DNA of 64,000 nucleotides from Delphinapterus leucas (lineage: Eukaryota > Chordata > Mammalia > Artiodactyla > Monodontidae): the NCBI RefSeq assembly GCF_002288925.2, contig NW_022098044.1:9182581-9246580 (forward strand), in the 5' to 3' direction. Shown piece after piece: positions 55,721 to 64,000 of the stretch. The notes beneath the pieces are model-generated. The model saw only the letters and a list, made by a program, of their open reading frames with translations, did no database searches and was not told the origin of the DNA. How positions within the stretch are numbered: the first letter of the stretch is position 1; every line of letters begins with the position of its first letter. A program made the position numbers and the translations under genes.

Positions 55721-58700
55721 ACATGATCCTTTATAATCCTGAAGGTCATAGCTGTTGATTCAGCAAGTATTTATTAAGTCTCACTGCTGACTACTACACG
55801 CCAGGCATTATGGCAGTACTGAGGGTGAAGAAATGAATGTTACAGTCTCTACCCTTGAGAACCTCTCAAGCCTGAAAGAAAGACAGAAAATTAAAACAGA
55901 ATCGCCATCAATCCTCTAATAGAGGTTTGCACATGAGAGCACAGAGGAGCGCGTGCTGTGGTTCTGTGTTTGGAAATAACCATAATACAAGGCAGGCAGT
56001 GTTTGCTATTAAATAGGAGTACTGATGAAGTGTTGTAGGAACTTGCTACTGGTGCCAGGATCCCCTCTCCCGATTGTTTTGAACTTCCTGGGGCCCCAGA
56101 GTAAACTGGGTGCCCGTGGTAAGAAAATCTTGGGCTACTGTTAATTAACATCCTTAGCTCAGTGTAACAAGGGAAGCTACTCTCAGACTACGACAGGGTC
56201 TCCCAGGACATTCTGACTCAACTACATTAGCTCCTCTCATCAAGGTCTGGATGAGTTTGAACATGACTTTTATTTTGAATTAGTCCCATCCCTGCCCTTC
56301 CTACTCAGCTCTCTCTCTTCTAATACTAACAAAATTCCAAGGGAACAATCCACCTTCCTTTGAAGCACTGGCCAAGGGCATACGTTACCTCATATTTATT
56401 AGCTATCAGGACACCATTCCACATTTCTCATCAACTTCTACCTGAACTTATTGAATTCAGGCCACCTCACACTGAGTGCCACCGTGTAGCAGGCTCTGGT
56501 CCCCTGCCTCTCTAATAACTCAGCCAACAACCTGGCAGCAGGTCCATTGACTTCATCCTCTCAGAGACCTTCACCCCCCCTCCCTTTAGCAACCCAATCA
56601 AATGTCCACCACTTGAACCTCATCAGAGGAATTTCTCCACCTCTAAAATGCCATCCTGTTATCCTTCCATGTACCAAGTCTGCCTTCGGCTTTAGGGCAA
56701 CTCCAGTCTCCAACTCCCCCATAACTTCTCAGCTCATGAGTTCCTTCCTGACTTCTTTATGATGCCCATCCCATCCCCATCTACACACAGACACAGTGTA
56801 GAGTGGACAGTAACTTCAACTACAACTATGCTTTCCTCAGGGATCTCATTTCACTTGCCCCTTGACCTTCTCCTAAGTTTGCCTTGCTGGTTCATAACCT
56901 GGAGTCTGGCTGTGGGCTTCTTGCTCTGAGGCTGGCCAACATTTCTGGTTTCCAACCAGAGTCCGATCTCAGGCAGCTTGGCAATCCTTTTGCGTTTCCC
57001 CAATCTGACCTTTTCCTTTCCCTATAGCAACTGTTCCAAACAGGATTCCAACCTCCCCTCGCCTTCCTCGCTTGCAGTGGTCAACTATTCCTTCAAAGTA
57101 CAGGGACAAGTGAGACCATTGGTGAGAACTTCCACTTTGAAGGAGGACAGGCTAGCTGTATCATTCCTGAGTTGCACTAACCTCTGCTTCAAAATGTACA
57201 GTGTTCCTTCCAAGGCGCTCAAACTTCTCCTCTATCAGCTCTTCCTGTCCTCCCCTGCCCAGCCTCCTTCCTCACAACCTGTGAGGATGATCACATGTTT
57301 GTTTTCCCTGGAATATTTACCTTATCTTTCACTTCCCTTTACTACCTTTACTTCTCAAAAGAGATCAAAGGAAACCAGTCACGTTTTCAAGCAGTAATGG
57401 GTTACCAGAATTGGGTGATAAAGTGCAAACTTTGGCCTCCTGAACAAAGCAGAAGCGTCCCCACGACCAGAGCTGAAGCAGACGTCAGAGCCAGGCCTGC
57501 CCAACAAGAGTGGCCAGATGCCAGTGCCTGAGTGTCACCATGGAGCTCCTAGGGGTCAGAAGAGGTCCCTGGCCGGGGGTAGGAAGAAGTCTGAGTGGAA
57601 GCACATGTGGCCCCAGCTGCGAGGAGGGGAGGAAATGGGGGCAGGGACCACTCAGGGTTGGCAGGAAGAGAACTTGGCCTCTACCTCTAGCCTTGTCCTG
57701 CCACTGTGAAGCCTCAGCACTCTCTAGGACACTTCTGTTGGGGGGGTCCCCCCAGCCTGTGTATGGACATCTCCGGGGATTAGAAGTATGCTACTCTTCC
57801 ATGTGGCCCATTTTACTTTTAGGAGGATCTTCCTTTTATGGAGTCTCATTCTGTTCTGCCTTCTGAGGCCACACAGAGGAAATCTAGACTCCTTTTTGAT
57901 ATAATAGCCCTGCAAAGGTATAAAAAAAGTGATCGTGAAACATCTCTTTTCTTGATGAAACCTCAAGTTCCTTCAAGAGCGCCTTGAGTGAAACGGCACT
58001 GAGGGTCCCGCACCAAGCTGGATGGTCCCCTCTGAACGTGTCCACTTTGCCAATGTCCACCTTAAGCTACTGTGCCATGAATGTCACACTTCACAGGTGA
58101 GCTCTTCGAGGGAAAGTACAACTGTCATCAACCTCACTCTGGTCAGTAGACTTTCAACATCTTATTTTGCTTTTCTGGCACCTGTGTGGACTCAGGCTGA
58201 AGCACCCTTTTCCACAAGCTTTGGCACAGGAATTGAGGTCAGAGGTCAGTGACACCTTCCTTATGGAGCATCATCAGCTTCCACACCAGTTATCAAAGCT
58301 CCCCAGGCCTATGGCCCATCTCGGTGCAAGTCATCAGTAGCATAGTAAGTTAATCAAACACAGGGCCGTCCCCCCAGTTTGCTCTATTTTTCCTTCTCTT
58401 GATTCCACTCGTTTTAAAGGTCTCAGCCCTGAGCTCAACAAAGCCCTAGATTTCTGCTGGCCCTGCCCTCCTGTAGGAAACTTCTGCCCTTCTGCTGCAA
58501 GCTGCCCTTCCTGCCAGCCAATCTGCAGTGCTCTAGACTGCTTGTCTGACCTCCCTCCGAGAGCTCCCACAGCTCCCAGCTCAAGGCAGCTAAGTCCCTA
58601 ATCCTGGAGGGTGGAGACTCTAGGTCCTGCTGCTCTGGGATGAGCTGGCCACTCTGGCACTCCAGGGATTGGAGATGTGGCCACAGCCATGCTGGGGTAA

Positions 58701-60549
58701 GTGGACACCAATTAAAGGATTACTGGCAACAAGAAACGACTCCTGATTCTGGTTTGATTGGACAGGGAATTTGGGACTCAAGTGTAGAGCTGCCCCAGCC
58801 AGGTGCCCTCCCCAGTCCACCTATTCTGATTCAACATCCGATTAGAGGGGCCAGGAATTTCTGCCTCAAATGTAGGTCCCTTCCAGAATAAAGTTACCAT
58901 TACATGAGAGGGTGACTCTGTGGTCAGGGGGCAGCAGTTAGGTGGTCAGGCCCAGGACACAAACTCCACATTCTTAGAAAGACACCATCCCAGCCCAGTC
59001 CTCTCCGGGTCTTCTTGCAGAGTGAACTGGTCCTTTTCCTTCCTTTCAAGTCTTTTTTTTAAGGGTCCTTCTGTATCTCAGCCGGCCCTCCTTTTCCACA
59101 ACAGCTATATCTTCTCATTCTTTAAAACATGCCAATACCTCCTGGCAGTAGTTGCTGCAATTACTCGTCAACCCAAGGGATGCCACTGACAAACCAAGCC
59201 ACTGCCTCCATTTTTGCTAGCACCTGCCACACTTCCTTCTAATCAGCTACTCCTACTTTCTAACCCCACCACCACCATCATCACCCATCCTAAAACGCAA
59301 GTGTTATTTCCAGGTTCTAAACCCTCTGTCTGTTCTAACTCTCCTGCCTGCTCCTTCACAACTTTCTGTGCCTTTCCTTACCATCACCTCTCCACTCCCC
59401 TCACCTCATGTTCTCCTTTTCCCCATTTAAAAATCGTATTCAAAACCCTCCTCAGATCCAGCCGAGGGTAGAAATGCAACACTTCCTTCTCAGGCGAAGA
59501 GCTTCTTAGAAAGCGGAACTCACCTTCCTCCTCAGATACCAAAAATATGCAACCTTGTCTATATGCACAATGGGTCTTAGGGCAAAATTACAAGCAACTT
59601 GGTCTAAGGACTAGAAAACCCTGGAGGAAAATAGGAATTGTATACAGTGTGCCCTGGGCTATAACTGAAAAGGGAGGCCTGGAAACAGTGGAGATCCTAG
59701 TTTAAAATATCAAAGAGCAGCTAAATTACTCACTTCAAGCATCAAAGATATAATCAACTTTCTCCGTTTTCACAGAAAATAGAGGCAAAGACTATGGGAT
59801 TAAGTTTTACAAGTAATATCTAGTAGACTTTAGTCTATTTATATCTATCTATCTATAAATACCATGCCCATCCATGAAATGAGATGGTGCTACTGACCCA
59901 CTGTCACATGAGCACTCACTACGGTGGAGGCTTTTCCAATTTTAGAATTGACTTAAATGGCTTTATCGTATCCTTTTGACACATTTTCCATACAATCAAT
60001 TACACATTTGTTGAGTTTTCAGTATTCATGCACTAAAAACTCAATTTCAATTTGCAAATAATAGTAAATATTATAAAAAATAAGAGCATGTTAAAAGATC
60101 AATACGTGACACAATGAACTAGTTCAAGTCATCTGGACCTAGGTCTCTAATGAATAGATACCTGGGAAATAGAAGAATCTGAAGATGCTTTGGAATTACA
60201 AAATAAACAGTTCAAACTTGGAAAGGCTTGACAAAAGCCAAAAGAAATAGTTACTCATAAAAGAACTAGAATTCTAATTGAAAAAGCAGAAATCTGATGC
60301 AAATTTAAATATAAATAAATGCAAATAAAAGTGATATTGCCTCGGGGGAGGGGGCTAGTGGGGGGGGGTCTTCCATTTTTGTATATATCTAGGCCAAAAG
60401 TCAATACATAAATAAAACAATTAAACAAAGGAAGAAATTCAATAAGAGATCTTGCCTTTAGGAAAGTCCCCTCTATTTTTACATAAATATATACAGGATC
60501 AAGAAAATAAAATCTAGCCAGGCTCAACTCTAGATCCCCAGGAATTTAA
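55721..60549. other. Upstream intergenic DNA
   Basis: No exon was recognised. Sequence near 56540-57380 and 59200-59480 is pyrimidine-rich and may hold decayed L2-like DNA. The DR1 element at 58236 lies here. Confidence 0.4.
58236..58248 (+). promoter_or_regulatory. Perfect DR1 nuclear-receptor element
   Basis: Two exact AGGTCA half-sites are separated by one base (AGGTCAGAGGTCA). This is the consensus DR1 bound by PPAR-RXR, HNF4 and COUP-TF factors. It lies about 6.1 kb upstream of the ALPK3 promoter, and I did not recognise a repeat around it. Confidence 0.5.
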
Positions 60550-60990
60550 AACTCCCGCCCCCCCCACCCCCAATTTGACAGATGCAAGAACTGAGGCCAA
60601 GAGAGATCAAATGACTTAGTTACAGAATCCAGACTGGAACCTAGGACTCTTGATTTCTAGTCACTGGATTTCTTCATTCTATTACACTGCCAGTGAGTTC
60701 ATTCTCAAGGCTATGTAGAAACAGGGAAAATGTCCAGACATAATGTTAAGTAGAAAAAAGTAGGATACAAAATCAGAGGCAGTGCAGTGCTAGTCACACC
60801 TGAGTAATCTCAGATCTGCCCCTTACTAGTTCCATGACCTTAGGGTCAACCACTCTGAACCTCCAAAAGAATAATAGTAGTATTGATATTTATCTCATAG
60901 GATTGTTATGAGACTAAACAGGAGAAGGAATGTGAGAATAATGTCTGTCATATAGAAATGTTTGATGTTAACCACTGTTATTACCATAAT
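60550..60990. repeat. Two MIR-family SINEs, opposite orientations
   Basis: A reverse MIR end (caatttgacagatgcaagaactgaggcc) at about 60565-60700 is followed by a sense MIR (ctgccccttactagttccat, ctcataggattgttatgaga) at about 60770-60990. Confidence 0.7.
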
Positions 60991-61136
60991 TATACCATAA
61001 ACTCAGCTGTGAACAGAACAAGGACTGGAAAATGATATGCAAAAATGAAAACAACTGCAAAGATGGGATGATAAATATGCATGTTTTTTATTTCTCTAAT
61101 AATGCTATATCATTTTCCAATAAGAAAACGGTGTTG

Positions 61137-61258
61137 TTTTTTTTTTTTTCAGCCGTACCGCGCGGCTTGCAGGATCTTTGTTCCCCAACCAGGGATCAAA
61201 CCCAGACCCCTGTAGTGGAAGCATGGAGCCCTAACCACTGGACGACCAGAGAATTCCC
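61137..61258 (-). mobile_element. CHR-family SINE, short poly(A) form, reverse
   Basis: A T run, then the reverse complement of a gggaattctctggtcgtcca head with gatccctggttgggg B-box sequence. The sequence aagaaaa flanks both sides. Confidence 0.82.
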
Positions 61259-61669
61259 CAAGAAAAAAGCATTTTAAATAGAGACCTAAAGCAAAAAAAC
61301 AAACCCATACTGGGACTTGAGTCTTAGTCTGCTCTTTCCTCCAGAGGGACTGAAGGCTCCCAGTTTCTAAGACTGCTGTGGCAACTGTTGGTGGAAAAGG
61401 TCAGGCTTTGGACAACAGCCTGAATCCCCTGGAAAAGACAGGGAGAAATGTTCCAGAATCCAGAAGATTCTGTCTCAGATCAGACCCTGAGAGAACTTTG
61501 TAGCTACCGGTTAAATCAGATTCTTTCAGTCACGCATACATGCATTAATTCAGTCATTCAAACATTCTTTGAACCACTAGTGTGTACAAGGAACTGTACT
61601 ATGAGCTTTTAATGAATTAGAATGACCCACTGGATGAATTTAGAACAATCTCCATTATATAAGTGAAAA

Positions 61670-61955
61670 AAAAAGCAAGCTTCAGAACACTGTGTATAGA
61701 ATGCTACCATTTGTATTAAAAATAGATATATAAATATACATATTTAAAAACTTGTAAATGCATAGAATTGCTCAGGAAGGATACATAAGATATAGAAACA
61801 GTGATTAATTCTGAAGAGGGGGATGTGGAACTGAAGGCTGACCTCCATTGGGAAGCTTACTTTTCATTGTATTCTCTTTTTGCGTTGTTTGGGCGTCTTA
61901 CCATGTATGTGTATTAATTTTTTCCAAAAATGAAAAAAAAAATTAAAAACAAGTA
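61670..61955 (+). mobile_element. Old L1 3' end, sense
   Basis: gtgtatagaatgctaccatttg, aggaaggatacataagatat, agaaacagtgattaattctg and a terminal A-rich part match L1M-type 3' ends. Confidence 0.7.
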
Positions 61956-62699
61956 AAAGTAAGTGTGCCCAGAACTGAATACACAGTGATGACCAGGGCA
62001 GGCAGAGGGGTTTTTCTGCAGTCTCGGGGAAGGCAAAGTGTGTTGAACTTGCTGAACCACAGCTGTTTTCAAAAGCCAGACTGTTTACATAAGTTAAGGG
62101 AAGAGCTCTTTCTACACCAATTAGCTTATAGTAATTCGGCATATCATTTTACAGAGATAAAGGAGTTGGAAAATAAATACTAGTCATTTGTCAAGCCTTA
62201 GAGTGTATTAAATTGTAGTTTCTACAAGGGTGGGGATCTTATCTGTTTAACTTGATCAGTAGAGCATTCACTCCAGCAGATAAGTGCTTGTTACAGCAAG
62301 CATTTTCTGATAACAAATGATAGCACAACTATTTTAAAACATCTTTAAAAGAAAAGATCAGAAGATATTGGACCCTGAGGGAACCATGTTCCCTGTGAGG
62401 GTTGGGCCACTTTTTCTGGAATAGCCTCACCAAAATAATGATCTTCAAATGGCAAGATAAATCCCAATGAGAATGAAAGGTCACAGAGACACTGCATGTG
62501 CTTCGGAACACCACAAGCAAATGTGGTGCACAGGGCCCTCCTTGGGGTGAAAAGGCACAGACTGACTCCAAAGAGAACCTGGTGCTCAGTGGGGCACCCC
62601 AACTGCAGGGGAGGTAGGAAAGCAGTTGTCTGGATGGCTGCAAACTGTTGATAAGCTGGCAGCCAGCCAAAGTAGCCGGGTCACTAAGGCAACACAGCA

Positions 62700-62900
62700 G
62701 CTGACATCATGGACTTTAGAACCAGATGGGCTTGACTTACAAGGTCACCCAGCGACTTATTTAACCTCTCTGAGCCTCGGTTTTCTTCTGTGTAAAATGG
62801 AGGCTAACTGTGAGATCACTGTGAGGACAAAGTGAGAATCACTGCAAAGTGTTTTTAGAAAGATGCTGGGCCCACAAGCAGGACTTAAAGTGCTGTCAAT
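62700..62900 (+). repeat. MIR SINE
   Basis: catggactttagaaccagat, ttaacctctctgagcctcgg and cttctgtgtaaaatggaggc. Confidence 0.85.
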
Positions 62901-62992
62901 CATCACTCTTGCTAAACAGTGGAGAGATGTCCCAGACCAATCATAACTGACCATCAGCATCAAGTCTGAATAGCCTGGCAAGGTACACTCCA

Positions 62993-63049
62993 CCCTGACA
63001 TTGATAGTGTTTCATAGTCAATAATCCCTGACATTGATAGTGTTTCATA
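62993..63049 (+). repeat. 24-bp tandem duplication with 33-bp period
   Basis: A 24-bp stretch beginning ccctgacattgatag occurs twice exactly (62993-63016 and 63026-63049), with a 9-bp spacer gtcaataat. Confidence 0.95.
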
Positions 63050-64000
63050 AACTAGAAAATGCTTCCATACTTATCACCTCACAAAAGCCTGTGAATCGAG
63101 TTGGATGGGATATACTAGGTCTATCTTGAAGGGGAGGGGCTGGTGAAGAGGTTTGTTAAGAGCTGGTTGAGGGCAGAACCCAGGCTGTGACCCAGGTTTC
63201 TTGGTGAGTGGCTCGACATTCTTTCCACTCCATACCATTCCCAGGAAGGAGATAGATCTGAGGTCAGGACAGGTCAAACCCGTGATTTCACCACCTCCTC
63301 TCCCCCAGCTCCAGCTACACTGTCTCTGAAAGTGGTTCAGCCATCCATTTCAAACGCTTCTATCAGCCTCCTCTATAATCTGTTCCTGTGAATGGCCCCG
63401 GGTGCAGGGTAGGCACCCTGCAACTGGAATTAGGAAGGGGTGACAGCTGAGTTGGGGCCAGCTCTGGCTCTGCATGCAGCCGGAATCAGGCCCGGTTTGC
63501 CCTCGCTGCCTGCTTGGGAAGCAGGGACATGGTGGCCTTGCCAGGTATGGCAATCATTAAAAAGCACTGTTTCTCTGAAACTGAAACAAGCGCTAACCTT
63601 TCCCAATGCCATTAGCGTCTCCACTAAAAATCTGGCATTTGACAGAGGAAGAAATTTTTTTTTCAATTGTGAAAAGGTCAGGCATATTTACCTGACTTAA
63701 TAATTTATCATTGATATTCAATGTCTTCCTTGAAGGATCGCCTCTAAGAATGCAGTCAGCACCCACTTCCCTTTGCTGCACTAGATCCTGCCGGGCCCAG
63801 CCCCACATCCCACCCATGCAGGGCTGCGGCAGCTACTCAGAGCAGAGGTCAGAGGACACCTCCGCACAGCCGGCTCCTTGTGCTAGGTCAGGTCCTAACT
63901 CTGCCATCAGAGAAAAGACAGCCCAGCCTCCCATGTCTAATCCCAATTCTGCCACACCCGAGTTCCCTGTGGCAGGGGTGATATCAAGGCCTCTTGAACA

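Larger units (their letters stand above)
61956..64000. other. Distal upstream intergenic DNA
   Basis: It holds a MIR near 62700-62900 and a short tandem duplication at 62993-63049. By the known gene order in other mammals, the 3' end of ZNF592 should lie near or just beyond this edge, but no ZNF592 coding sequence is visible. Confidence 0.4.

Noticed and set aside
61956..64000. 3' UTR of ZNF592 at the right edge
   Set aside because: Gene order in other mammals makes it possible, but I see no coding sequence or clear polyadenylation signal to support it.

Overview
The window looks like ordinary nuclear DNA from a mammal, almost certainly a cetacean and probably a toothed whale. The diagnostic evidence is the SINE population. 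There are at least fifteen copies of tRNA-derived CHR-type SINEs, with a head of the form 'cttccctggtggcgcagtggtt', many still flanked by clear target-site duplications. Around them lie MIR, L2, HAL1 and L1 remnants of general mammalian age. There are no operons, CRISPR arrays or other prokaryotic features.

One protein-coding gene occupies most of the window: ALPK3 (alpha-protein kinase 3), on the minus strand. I could place all 14 coding exons from the start codon at 51986-51984 to the stop at 6117-6115. Every exon has GT-AG boundaries and a consistent reading phase. The exon lengths sum to 5,034 nt, or 1,677 residues plus stop, with no frameshift or premature stop. Two exons are very small (39 and 36 bp). 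The encoded protein has an N-terminal Ig-like domain (exons 3-5), a very long disordered middle encoded by exons 5 and 6, a second Ig-like domain (exons 7-8) and a C-terminal alpha-kinase domain (exons 10-14).

Layout on the plus coordinate axis: 1-4824 lies 3' of ALPK3 and holds a decayed endogenous retrovirus pol fragment, a truncated L1 3' end and a CHR SINE. 4825-6114 is the inferred 3' UTR with a good polyadenylation signal. 6115-17237 holds exons 14 to 6. 17238-30806 is the largest intron, filled with LINE and SINE DNA. 30807-32738 holds exons 5 and 4. 32739-51843 holds introns 3, 2 and 1 with exons 3 and 2. 51844-52103 holds exon 1, the 5' UTR and a TATA-like element inside a CpG island. 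52104-64000 is upstream intergenic DNA with repeats; no exon of another gene was recognised there.

ALPK3 is a striated-muscle, M-band-associated protein whose loss causes cardiomyopathy in people. The promoter fits that role. The only TATA-like element, CTATAAATAG, is also a perfect MEF2 site, and a perfect DR1 nuclear-receptor element lies about 6.1 kb upstream. I saw nothing that looks like an undescribed biological system. The items most worth checking are the promoter element, the DR1 site, the non-canonical kinase-domain motif and the coding repeat tract in exon 6.
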